Of a stretch of 64,000 nucleotides of DNA, positions 12,901 through 26,074 are shown piece by piece (position 1 is the first letter of the stretch; each line of letters opens with the position of its first letter). Made by a program: the position numbers and the translations under genes. The stretch is taken from assembly GCA_963920705.1 (NCBI GenBank), contig OY987226.1:27350706-27414705 (forward strand), given 5' to 3'. Under the pieces are notes generated by a model, which was not told where the DNA came from, did not search any database, and was given only the letters and a program-made list of their open reading frames with translations. Origin of the DNA: Odiellus spinosus (lineage: Eukaryota > Arthropoda > Arachnida > Opiliones > Phalangiidae).

Positions 12901-15900
12901 TGGATCTATTGGGAAATTTGTGGATATATACTTGGAAAATTTTTGGATCTATACTTGGGAAATTTGTGGATCTATACTTGGGAAATTTGTGGATCTATAC
13001 TTGGGAAATTTGTGGAACTATACATGGGAAATTTGTAGATGTATATTTGGGAGATTTGTGGATCTATATTTGTAAAATTTGTGGATATATACTTGGGAAA
13101 TTTATGGATCTATACTTGGGAAATTTGTGGATCTATACTTGGTAATTTCTTGACATATATATGGGAAATTTGTGGATCTATACTTGGGAATTTTGTGGAT
13201 CTATACTTGTAAACTGTAGAACTATACTTGGGACATTTGTGGATCTATACTTGTAAACTGTAGAACTATACTTGGGACATTTGTGGATCTATACTTGGGA
13301 AATTTGTGGATCTATTCTTGGGAAATTTGTGGATCTATACTTGGGAAATCTGTAGATCTATACTTGGGAAATTTGTGGATCTATTCTTGGGAAATTTGTG
13401 GATATATATGCTTGGGAAATTTGTGGATCTATACTTGGGAAATTTGTGGATCTATACTAGAGAAATTTGTGGATCTAAACTTAGGAAATTTGTAGATATA
13501 TATATGGGAAATTTGTGGATCTATACTTGGGAAATTTGTGGATATATACTTGGGAAATTTATGGATCTATACTTGGGAAATTTGTTTATCTATACTTGGG
13601 AAATTTGTGGATCTATACTTGGGAAATCTTTAGATCTATACTTGGGAAATCTTTAGATCTATACTTGGGAAATTTGTCGATCTAAACTTGGGAAGTTTGT
13701 GGATCTATTGGGAAATTTGTGGATATATACTTGGAAAATTTTTGGATCTATACTTGGGAAATTTGTGGATCTATACTTGGGAAATTTGTGGATCTATACT
13801 TGGGAAATTTGTAGATGTATATTTGGGAGATTTGTGGATCTATATTTGTAAAATTTGTGGATCCATACTTGGGAAATTTGTGGATATATACTTGGGAAAT
13901 TTGTGGATCTATACTTGGGAAATTTGTGGATCTATACTTGGTAATTTCTTGACATATATATGGGAAATTTGTGGATCTATACTTGGGAATTTTGTGTATC
14001 TATACTTGGGAATTTTGTGGATCTATACTTGTAAACTGTAGAACTATACTTGGGAAATTTGTGGATCTATTCTTGGGAAATTTGTGGATCTATACTTGGG
14101 AAATTTGTGGATCTATACTTGGGAAATCTGTAGATCTATACTTGGGAAATTTGAGGATCTATTCTTGGGAAATTTGTGGATATATATGCTTGGGAAATTT
14201 GTGGATCTATACTTGGGAAATTTGTGGATCTGTACTTGTAAAATTTTTGGATCTAGACTTGGGAAATTTTTGTATCTATACTTGGGAAATTTGTGGATCT
14301 ATACTGGGGAAATTTTTGGATCTATACTTGGGAAATATGTGGATCTATACTAGGGAAATTTGTGGATCTAAACTTTTGAAATTTGTGGATCTAAACTTTT
14401 GAAATTTGTAGATATATATTTGGGAAATTTGTGGATCTATATTTGTAAAATTTGTGGATCTATACTTGGGAAATTTGTGGATCTATACTTGGGAAATTTG
14501 TGGATCTATACTGGGGAAATTTTTGGATCTATACTTGGGAAATTTGTGGATCTATACTTGGAGAATTTTTGGATCTAGACTTGGAAAATTTGTGGATCTA
14601 TACTTGGGAAATTTGTGGATCTATACTGGGGAAATTTTTGGATCTATACTTGGGAAATATGTGGATCTATACTTGGGAAATATGTGGATCTATACTAGGG
14701 AAATTTGTGGATCTAAACTTTTGAAATTTGTAGATATATATTTGGGAAATTTGTGGATCTATATTTGTAAAATTTGTGGATCTAGACTTGGGAAATTTGT
14801 GGATCTATACTTGGGAAATTTGTGGATCTATACTTTGAGAATTTTTGGATCTAGACATGGGAAATTTGTGGATCTATACTTGGGAAATTTGTGGATCTAT
14901 TGGGAAATTTGTGGATATATACTTCTGAAATTTGTGGAACTATACTTGGGAAATATGTGGATCTATACTTGGGAAATATGTGGATCTATACTAGAGAAAT
15001 TTGTGGATCTAAACTTAGGAAATTTGTAGATATATATATATGGGAAATTTGTGGATCTATACTTGGGAAATTTGTGGATATATACTTGGGAAATTTATGG
15101 ATCTATACTTGGGAAATTTGTTTATCTATACTTGGGAAATTTGTGGATCTATACTTGGGAAATCTTTAGATCTATACTTGGGAAATCTTTAGATCTATAC
15201 TTGGGAAATTTGTCGATCTAAACTTGGGAAGTTTGTGGATCTATTGGGAAATTTGTGGATATATACTTGGAAAATTTTTGGATCTATACTTGGGAAATTT
15301 GTGGATCTATACTTGGGAAATTTGTGGATCTATACTTGGAAAATTTGTGGAACTATACATGGGAAATTTGTAGATATATATTTGGGAGATTTGTGGATTA
15401 TATTTGTAAAATTTGTGGATCTATACTTGGGAAATTTGTGGATCTATACTTGGTAATTTCTTGACATATATATGGGAAATTTGTGGATCTATACTTGGGA
15501 ATTTTGTGGATCTATACTTGGGAATTTTGTGGATCTATACTTGTAAACTGTAGAACTATATTTGGGACATTTGTGGATCTATACTTGGGAAATTTGTGGA
15601 TCTATTCTTGGGAAATTTGTGGATCTATACTTGGGAAATTTGTGGATCTATACTTGGGAAATCTGTAGATCTTTACTTGGGAAATTTGTGGATCTATACT
15701 TGGGAAATTTGTGGATATATACTTGGGAAATTTGTGGATCTATACTTGGGAAATTTGTGGATCTATACTTGGTAATTTCTTGACATATATATGGGAAATT
15801 TGTGGATCTATACTTGGGAATTTTGTGGATCTATACTTGGGAATTTTGTGTATCTATACTTGGGAAATATGTGGATCTATACTTGGGAAATATGTGGATC

Positions 15901-16443
15901 TATACTAGGGAAATTTGTGGATCTAAACTTTTGAAATTTGTAGATATATATTTGGGAAATTTGTGGATCTATATTTGTAAAATTTGTGGATCTAGACTTG
16001 GGAAATTTGTGGATCTATACTTGGGAAATTTGTGGATCTATACTTTGAGAATTTTTGGATCTAGACATGGGAAATTTGTGGATCTATACTTGGGAAATTC
16101 GTGGATCTATTGGGAAATTTGTGGATATATACTTCTGAAATTTGTGGAACTATACTTGGGAAATATGTGGATCTATACTAGAGAAATTTGTGGATCTAAA
16201 CTTAGGAAATTTGTAGATATATATATGGGAAATTTGTGGATCTATACTTGGGAAATTTGTGGATATATACTTGGGAAATTTATGGATCTATACTTGGGAA
16301 ATTTGTTTATCTATACTTGGGAAATTTGTGGATCTATACTTGGGAAATCTTTAGATCTATACTTGGGAAATCTTTAGATCTATACTTGGGAAATCTTTAG
16401 ATCTATACTTGGGAAATTTGTCGATCTAAACTTGGGAAGTTTG
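12901..16443 (+). repeat. Class A higher-order repeat, copy A3
   Basis: Anchor to anchor length is 3,543 bp. The first part follows A2, including the doubled TTGTAAACTGTAGAAC segment (about 13,210 and 13,255). The middle (about 13,690-15,235) is a variant type shared with 24,270-26,065. It carries GGATCCATAC, GGATCTGTACTTGTAAAA, a GATATATATATATGGG unit (about 15,030) and a GGATTATATTTG unit that has lost bases (about 15,395). The last 0.35 kb returns to the A1 type. Confidence 0.8.
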
Positions 16444-17756
16444 TGGATCTATTGGGAAATTTGTGGATATATACTTGGAAAATTTTTGGATCTATACTTG
16501 GGAAATTTGTGGATCTATACTTGGGAAATTTGTGGATCTATACTTGGGAAATTTGTGGAACTATACATGGGAAATTTGTAGATGTATATTTGGGAGATTT
16601 GTGGATCTATATTTGTAAAATTTGTGGATATATACTTGGGAAATTTATGGATCTATACTTGGGAAATTTGTGGATCTATACTTGGTAATTTATTGACATA
16701 TATATGGGAAATTTGTGGATCTATACTTGGGAATTTTGTGGATCTATACTTGGGAATTTTGTGTATCTATACTTGGGAATTTTGTGGATCTATACTTGTA
16801 AACTGTAGAACTATACTTGGGACATTTGTGGATCTATACTTGGGAAATTTGTGGATCTATTCTTGGGAAATTTGTGGATCTATACTTGGGAAATCTGTAG
16901 ATCTATACTTGGGAAATTTGTGGATCTATTCTTGGGAAATTTGTGGATATATATGCTTGGGAAATTTGTGGATCTATACTTGGGAAATTTGTGGATCTAT
17001 ACTTGGGAAATATGTGGATCTATACTAGAGAAATTTGTGGATATATATATGGGAAATTTGTGGATCTATACTTGGGAAATTTGTGGATATATACTTGGGA
17101 AATTTATGGATCTATACTTGGGAAATTTGTTTATCTATACTTGGGAAATTTGTGGATCTATACTTGGGAAATCTTTAGATCTATACTTGGGAAATCTTTA
17201 GATCTATACTTGGGAAATCTTTAGATCTATACTTGGGAAATTTGTCGATCTAAACTTGGGAAGTTTGTGGATCTATTGGGAAATTTGTGGATATATACTT
17301 GGAAAATTTTTGGATCTATACTTGGGAAATTTGTGGATCTATACTTGGGAAATTTGTGGATCTATACTTGGGAAATTTGTGGAACTATACATGGGAAATT
17401 TGTAGATATATATTTGGGAGATTTGTGGATCTATATTTGTAAAATTTGTGGATCTATACTTGGGAAATTTGTGGATATATACTTGGGAAATTTGTGGATC
17501 TATACTTGGGAAATTTGTGGATCTATACTTGGTAATTTCTTGACATATATATGGGAAATTTGTGGATCTATACTTGGGAATTTTGTGGATCTATACTTGG
17601 AAAATTTTTGGATCTAGACTTGGGAAATTTTTGTATCTATACTTGGGAAATTTGTGGATCTATACTGGGGAAATTTTTGGATCTATACTTGGGAAATATG
17701 TGGATCTATACTTGGGAAATATGTGGATCTATACTAGGGAAATTTGTGGATCTAAA

Positions 17757-19704
17757 CTTTTGAAATTTGTGGATCTAAACTTTTGAAATTTGTAGATATA
17801 TATTTGGGAAATTTGTGGATCTATATTTGTAAAATTTGTGGATCTATACTTGGGAAATTTGTGGATCTATACTTGGGAAATTTTTGGATCTATACTGGGA
17901 AAATTTTTGTATATATACTTGGGAAATTTGTGGATCTATACTTGGGAAATATGTGGATCTATACTAGGGAAATATGTGGATCTATACTAGGGAAATTTGT
18001 GGATCTAAACTTGGGAAATTTGTAGATATATATTTGGGAGATTTGTGGATCTATATTTGTAAAATTTGTGGATCTATACTTGGGAAATTTGTGGATATAT
18101 ACTTGGGAAATTTGTGGATCTATACTGGGGAAATTTTTGGATCTATACTTGGAGAATTTTTGGATCTATACTTGGGAAATTTGTGGATCTATACTTGGAG
18201 AATTTTTGGATCTAGACTTGGAAAATTTGTGGATCTATACTTGGGAAATTTTTGGATCTATACTGGGGAAATTTTTGGATCTATACTTGGGAAATATGTG
18301 GATCTATACTTGGGAAATTTGTGGATCTAAACTTTTGAAATTTGTAGATATATATTTGGGAAATTTGGGGATCTATATTTGTAAAATTTGTGGATCTAGA
18401 CTTGGGAAATTTGTGGATCTATACTTGGGAAATTTGTGGATCTATACTTTGAGAATTTTTGGATCTAGACATGGGAAATTTGTGGATCTATACTTGGGAA
18501 ATTTGTGGATCTATTGGGAAATTTGTGGATATATACTTCTGAAATTTGTGGAACTATACTTGGGAAATATGTGGATCTATACTAGAGAAATTTGTGGATC
18601 TAAACTTGGTAATTTCTTGACATATATATGGGAAATTTGTGGATCTATACTTGGGAATTTTGTGGATCTATACTTGGAAAATTTTTGGATCTAGACTTGG
18701 GAAATTTTTGTATCTATACTTGGGAAATTTGTGGATCTATACTGGGGAAATTTTTGGATCTATACTTGGGAAATATGTGGATCTATACTTGGGAAATATG
18801 TGGATCTATACTAGGGAAATTTGTGGATCTAAACTTTTGAAATTTGTGGATCTAAACTTTTGAAATTTGTAGATATATATTTGGGAAATTTGTGGATCTA
18901 TATTTGCAAAATTTGTGGATCTATACTTGGGAAATTTGTGGATCTATACTTGGGAAATTTTTGGATCTATACTGGGGAAATTTTTGTATATATACTTGGG
19001 AAATTTGTGGATCTATACTTGGGAAATATGTGGATCTATACTTGGGAAATATGTGGATCTATACTAGGGAAATATGTGGATCTATACTAGGGAAATTTGT
19101 GGATCTAAACTTGGGAAATTTGTAGATATATATTTGGGAGATTTGTGGATCTATATTTGTAAAATTTGTGGATCTATACTTGGGAAATTTGTGGATATAT
19201 ACTTGGGAAATTTGTGGATCTATACTGGGGAAATTTTTGGATCTATACTTGGGAAATTTGTGGATCTATACTTGGACAATTTTTGGATCTAGACTTGGAA
19301 AATTTGTGGATCTATACTTGGGAAATTTGTGGATCTATACTGGGGAAATTTTTGGATCTATACTTGGGAAATATGTGGATCTATACTTGGGAAATATGTG
19401 GATCTATACTTGGGAAATATGTGGATCTATACTAGGGAAATTTGTGGATCTAAACTTTTGAAATTTGTAGATATATATTTGGGAAATTTGTGGATCTATA
19501 TTTGTAAAATTTGTGGATCTAGACTTGGGAAATTTGTGGATCTATACTTGGGAAATTTGTGGATCTATACTTTGAGAATTTTTGGATCTAGACATGGGAA
19601 ATTTGTGGATCTATACTTGGGAAATTCGTGGATCTATTGGGAAATTTGTGGATATATACTTCTGAAATTTGTGGAACTATACTTGGGAAATATGTGGATC
19701 TATA
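17757..19704 (+). repeat. 1,948-bp tandem duplication, copy 1
   Basis: The variant order from the AAACTTTTG unit near 17,757 is repeated 1,948 bp downstream through several independent markers: CTAGGGAAATATG, GAGAATTTTTGGATCTAGAC, TTTGGGGATC and the CTAGAGAAA unit. The copies differ by a point change near 17,900 (CTGGGAAAA against CTGGGGAAA). Confidence 0.85.
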
Positions 19705-21675
19705 CTAGAGAAATTTGTGGATCTAAACTTTTGAAATTTGTAGATATATATTTGGGAAATTTGTGGATCTATATTTGTAAAATTTGTGGATCTATACTTG
19801 GGAAATTTGTGGATCTATACTTGGGAAATTTTTGGATCTATACTGGGGAAATTTTTGTATATATACTTGGGAAATTTGTGGATCTATACTTGGGAAATAT
19901 GTGGATCTATACTAGGGAAATATGTGGATCTATACTAGGGAAATTTGTGGATCTAAACTTGGGAAATTTGTAGATATATATTTGGGAGATTTGTGGATCT
20001 ATATTTGTAAAATTTGTGGATCTATACTTGGGAAATTTGTGGATATATACTTGGGAAATTTGTGGATCTATACTGGGGAAATTTTTGGATCTATACTTGG
20101 AGAATTTTTGGATCTATACTTGGGAAATTTGTGGATCTATACTTGGAGAATTTTTGGATCTAGACTTGGAAAATTTGTGGATCTATACTTGGGAAATTTT
20201 TGGATCTATACTGGGGAAATTTTTGGATCTATACTTGGGAAATATGTGGATCTATACTTGGGAAATTTGTGGATCTAAACTTTTGAAATTTGTAGATATA
20301 TATTTGGGAAATTTGGGGATCTATATTTGTAAAATTTGTGGATCTAGACTTGGGAAATTTGTGGATCTATACTTGGGAAATTTGTGGATCTATACTTTGA
20401 GAATTTTTGGATCTAGACATGGGAAATTTGTGGATCTATACTTGGGAAATTTGTGGATCTATTGGGAAATTTGTGGATATATACTTCTGAAATTTGTGGA
20501 ACTATACTTGGGAAATATGTGGATCTATACTAGAGAAATTTGTGGATCTAAACTTGGTAATTTCTTGACATATATATGGGAAATTTGTGGATCTATACTT
20601 GGGAATTTTGTGGATCTATACTTGGAAAATTTTTGGATCTAGACTTGGGAAATTTTTGTATCTATACTTGGGAAATTTGTGGATCTATACTGGGGAAATT
20701 TTTGGATCTATACTTGGGAAATATGTGGATCTATACTTGGGAAATATGTGGATCTATACTAGGGAAATTTGTGGATCTAAACTTTTGAAATTTGTGGATC
20801 TAAACTTTTGAAATTTGTAGATATATATTTGGGAAATTTGTGGATCTATATTTGCAAAATTTGTGGATCTATACTTGGGAAATTTGTGGATCTATACTTG
20901 GGAAATTTTTGGATCTATACTGGGGAAATTTTTGTATATATACTTGGGAAATTTGTGGATCTATACTTGGGAAATATGTGGATCTATACTTGGGAAATAT
21001 GTGGATCTATACTAGGGAAATATGTGGATCTATACTAGGGAAATTTGTGGATCTAAACTTGGGAAATTTGTAGATATATATTTGGGAGATTTGTGGATCT
21101 ATATTTGTAAAATTTGTGGATCTATACTTGGGAAATTTGTGGATATATACTTGGGAAATTTGTGGATCTATACTGGGGAAATTTTTGGATCTATACTTGG
21201 AGAATTTTTGGATCTATACTTGGGAAATTTGTGGATCTATACTTGGACAATTTTTGGATCTAGACTTGGAAAATTTGTGGATCTATACTTGGGAAATTTG
21301 TGGATCTATACTGGGGAAATTTTTGGATCTATACTTGGGAAATATGTGGATCTATACTTGGGAAATATGTGGATCTATACTTGGGAAATATGTGGATCTA
21401 TACTAGGGAAATTTGTGGATCTAAACTTTTGAAATTTGTAGATATATATTTGGGAAATTTGTGGATCTATATTTGTAAAATTTGTGGATCTAGACTTGGG
21501 AAATTTGTGGATCTATACTTGGGAAATTTGTGGATCTATACTTTGAGAATTTTTGGATCTAGACATGGGAAATTTGTGGATCTATACTTGGGAAATTCGT
21601 GGATCTATTGGGAAATTTGTGGATATATACTTCTGAAATTTGTGGAACTATACTTGGGAAATATGTGGATCTATA
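19705..21675 (+). repeat. 1,948-bp tandem duplication, copy 2
   Basis: Second copy, one unit longer (the offset rises to 1,971 bp after about 19,300/21,270). The junction lies in a unit shared by both parents. The CTAGAGAAA unit, elsewhere followed by AAACTTAGG or AAACTTGG, is followed here by AAACTTTTG. This is the expected product of unequal exchange between two matching units. Confidence 0.85.
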
Positions 21676-21918
21676 CTAGAGAAATTTGTGGATCTAAACT
21701 TAGGAAATTTGTAGATATATATATGGGAAATTTGTGGATCTATACTTGGGAAATTTGTGGATATATACTTGGGAAATTTATGGATCTATACTTGGGAAAT
21801 TTGTTTATCTATACTTGGGAAATTTGTGGATCTATACTTGGGAAATCTTTAGATCTATACTTGGGAAATCTTTAGATCTATACTTGGGAAATTTGTCGAT
21901 CTAAACTTGGGAAGTTTG

Positions 21919-24273
21919 TGAATCTATTGGGAAATTTGTGGATATATACTTGGAAAATTTTTGGATCTATACTTGGGAAATTTGTGGATCTATACTTGGG
22001 AAATTTGTGGATCTATACTTGGGAAATTTGTGGAACTATACATGGGAAATTTGTAGATGTATATTTGGGAGATTTGTGGATCTATATTTGTAAAATTTGT
22101 GGATATATACTTGGGAAATTTATGGATCTATACTTGGGAAATTTGTGGATCTATACTTGGTAATTTCTTGACATATATATGGGAAATTTGTGGATCTATA
22201 CTTGGGAATTTTGTGGATCTATACTTGGGAATTTTGTGTATCTATACTTGGGAATTTTGTGGATCTATACTTGTAAACTGTAGAACTATACTTGGGACAT
22301 TTGTGGATCTATACTTGGGAAATTTGTGGATCTATTCTTGGGAAATTTGTGGATCTATACTTGGGAAATCTGTAGATCTATACTTGGGAAATTTGTGGAT
22401 CTATTCTTGGGAAATTTGTGGATATATATGCTTGGGAAATTTGTGGATCTATACTTGGGAAATTTGTGGATCTATACTTGGGAAATATGTGGATCTATAC
22501 TAGAGAAATTTGTGGATATATATATGGGAAATTTGTGGATCTATACTTGGGAAATTTGTGGATATATACTTGGGAAATTTATGGATCTATACTTGGGAAA
22601 TTTGTTTATCTATACTTGGGAAATTTGTGGATCTATACTTGGGAAATCTTTAGATCTATACTTGGGAAATTTGTCGATCTAAACTTGGGAAGTTTGTGGA
22701 TCTATTGGGAAATTTGTGGATATATACTTGGAAAATTTTTGGATCTATACTTGGGAAATTTATGGATCTATACTTGGGAAATTTGTGGATCTATACTTGG
22801 GAAATTTGTGGAACTATACATGGGAAATTTGTAGATATATATTTGGGAGATTTGTGGATCTATATTTGTAAAATTTGTGGATCTATACTTGGGAAATTTG
22901 TGGATATATACTTGGGAAATTTGTGGATCTATACTTGGGAAATTTGTGGATCTATACTTGGTAATTTCTTGACATATATATGGGAAATTTGTGGATCTAT
23001 ACTTGGGAATTTTGTGGATCTATACTTGGAAAATTTTTGGATCTAGACTTGGGAAATTTTTGTATCTATACTTGGGAAATTTGTGGATCTATACTGGGGA
23101 AATTTTTGGATCTATACTTGGGAAATATGTGGATCTATACTTGGGAAATATGTGGATCTATACTAGGGAAATTTGTGGATCTAAACTTTTGAAATTTGTG
23201 GATCTAAACTTTTGAAATTTGTAGATATATATTTGGGAAATTTGTGGATCTATATTTGTAAAATTTGTGGATCTATACTTGGGAAATTTGTGGATCTATA
23301 CTTGGGAAATTTTTGGATCTATACTGGGGAAATTTTTGTATATATACTTGGGAAATTTGTGGATCTATACTTGGGAAATATGTGGATCTATACTAGGGAA
23401 ATATGTGGATCTATACTAGGGAAATTTGTGGATCTAAACTTGGGAAATTTGTAGATATATATTTGGGAGATTTGTGGATCTATATTTGTAAAATTTGTGG
23501 ATCTATACTTGGGAAATTTGTGGATATATACTTGGGAAATTTGTGGATCTATACTGGGGAAATTTTTGGATCTATACTTGGAGAATTTTTGGATCTATAC
23601 TTGGGAAATTTGTGGATCTATACTTGGAGAATTTTTGGATCTAGACTTGGAAAATTTGTGGATCTATACTTGGGAAATTTTTGGATCTATACTGGGGAAA
23701 TTTTTGGATCTATACTTGGGAAATATGTGGATCTATACTTGGGAAATATGTGGATCTATACTAGGGAAATTTGTGGATCTAAACTTTTGAAATTTGTAGA
23801 TATATATTTGGGAAATTTGGGGATCTATATTTGTAAAATTTGTGGATCTAGACTTGGGAAATTTGTGGATCTATACTTGGGAAATTTGTGGATCTATACT
23901 TTGAGAATTTTTGGATCTAGACATGGGAAATTTGTGGATCTATACTTGGGAAATTTGTGGATCTATTGGGAAATTTGTGGATATATACTTCTGAAATTTG
24001 TGGAACTATACTTGGGAAATATGTGGATCTATACTAGAGAAATTTGTGGATCTAAACTTAGGAAATTTGTAGATATATATATGGGAAATTTGTGGATCTA
24101 TACTTGGGAAATTTGTGGATATATACTTGGGAAATTTATGGATCTATACTTGGGAAATTTGTTTATCTATACTTGGGAAATTTGTGGATCTATACTTGGG
24201 AAATCTTTAGATCTATACTTGGGAAATCTTTAGATCTATACTTGGGAAATTTGTCGATCTAAACTTGGGAAGT
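21919..24273 (+). repeat. Class A higher-order repeat, copy A5 (partial)
   Basis: Starts at the class A anchor, here with GTGAATCTATTGGG in place of GTGGATC. It follows A4 at +5,475 bp up to about 22,600 and A2 at +12,476 bp to about 23,580. It is therefore a mosaic of two copy types, and the A1-type order continues to about 24,240. Confidence 0.8.
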
Positions 24274-26074
24274 TTGTGGATCTATTGGGAAATTTGTGGA
24301 TATATACTTGGAAAATTTTTGGATCTATACTTGGGAAATTTGTGGATCTATACTTGGGAAATTTGTGGATCTATACTTGGGAAATTTGTAGATGTATATT
24401 TGGGAGATTTGTGGATCTATATTTGTAAAATTTGTGGATCCATACTTGGGAAATTTGTGGATATATACTTGGGAAATTTGTGGATCTATACTTGGGAAAT
24501 TTGTGGATCTATACTTGGTAATTTCTTGACATATATATGGGAAATTTGTGGATCTATACTTGGGAATTTTGTGGATCTATACTTGGGAATTTTGTGTATC
24601 TATACTTGGAAATTTTGTGGATCTATACTTGTAAACTGTAGAACTATACTTGGGAAATTTGTGGATCTATTCTTGGGAAATTTGTGGATCTATACTTGGG
24701 AAATTTGTGGATCTATACTTGGGAAATCTGTAGATCTATACTTGGGAAATTTGAGGATCTATTCTTGGGAAATTTGTGGATATATATGCTTGGGAAATTT
24801 GTGGATCTATACTTGGGAAATTTGTGGATCTGTACTTGTAAAATTTTTGGATCTAGACTTGGGAAATTTTTGTATCTATACTTGGGAAATTTGTGGATCT
24901 ATACTGGGGAAATTTTTGGATCTATACTTGGGAAATATGTGGATCTATACTAGGGAAATTTGTGGATCTAAACTTTTGAAATTTGTGGATCTAAACTTTT
25001 GAAATTTGTAGATATATATTTGGGAAATTTGTGGATCTATATTTGTAAAATTTGTGGATCTATACTTGGGAAATTTGTGGATCTATACTTGGGAAATTTT
25101 TGGATCTATACTGGGGAAATTTTTGTATATATACTTGGGAAATTTGTGGATCTATACTTGGGAAATATGTGGATCTATACTTGGGAAATATGTGGATCTA
25201 TACTAGGGAAATATGTGGATCTATACTAGGGAAATTTGTGGATCTAAACTTGGGAAATTTGTAGATATATATTTGGGAGATTTGTGGATCTATATTTGTA
25301 AAATTTGTGGATCTATACTTGGGAAATTTGTGGATATATACTTGGGAAATTTGTGGATCTATACTGGGGAAATTTTTGGATCTATACTTGGGAAATTTGT
25401 GGATCTATACTTGGAGAATTTTTGGATCTAGACTTGGAAAATTTGTGGATCTATACTTGGGAAATTTGTGGATCTATACTGGGGAAATTTTTGGATCTAT
25501 ACTTGGGAAATATGTGGATCTATACTTGGGAAATATGTGGATCTATACTAGGGAAATTTGTGGATCTAAACTTTTGAAATTTGTAGATATATATTTGGGA
25601 AATTTGTGGATCTATATTTGTAAAATTTGTGGATCTAGACTTGGGAAATTTGTGGATCTATACTTGGGAAATTTGTGGATCTATACTTTGAGAATTTTTG
25701 GATCTAGACATGGGAAATTTGTGGATCTATACTTGGGAAATTTGTGGATCTATTGGGAAATTTGTGGATATATACTTCTGAAATTTGTGGAACTATACTT
25801 GGGAAATATGTGGATCTATACTAGAGAAATTTGTGGATCTAAACTTAGGAAATTTGTAGATATATATATATGGGAAATTTGTGGATCTATACTTGGGAAA
25901 TTTGTGGATATATTCTTGGGAAATTTATGGATCTATACTTGGGAAATTTGTTTATCTATACTTGGGAAATTTGTGGATCTATACTTGGGAAATCTTTAGA
26001 TCTATACTTGGGAAATCTTTAGATCTATACTTGGGAAATTTGTCGATCTAAACTTGGGAAGTTTGTGGATCTAT
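24274..26074 (+). repeat. Class A block matching the middle of A3, 11 units longer
   Basis: Follows A3 at +10,577 to +10,600 bp up to about 25,000 and at +10,830 to +10,853 bp afterwards. The step of 253 bp is exactly 11 units, so 11 units near 25,000-25,260 are present here and absent at about 14,450. Shared rare variants are GGATCTGTACTTGTAAAA, GATATATATATATGGG and GGATTATATTTG. Confidence 0.85.

Larger units (their letters stand above)
16444..21918 (+). repeat. Class A higher-order repeat, copy A4, enlarged
   Basis: Anchor to anchor length is 5,475 bp, exactly 3,527 + 1,948. It equals the A1 length plus an internal tandem duplication of 1,948 bp. Up to about 19,727 it follows A1 at +10,503 then +10,480 and +10,457 bp; each step is one unit. 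Three TCTTTAGATC units lie just upstream (about 16,350-16,400) where A1 has two. Confidence 0.85.
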
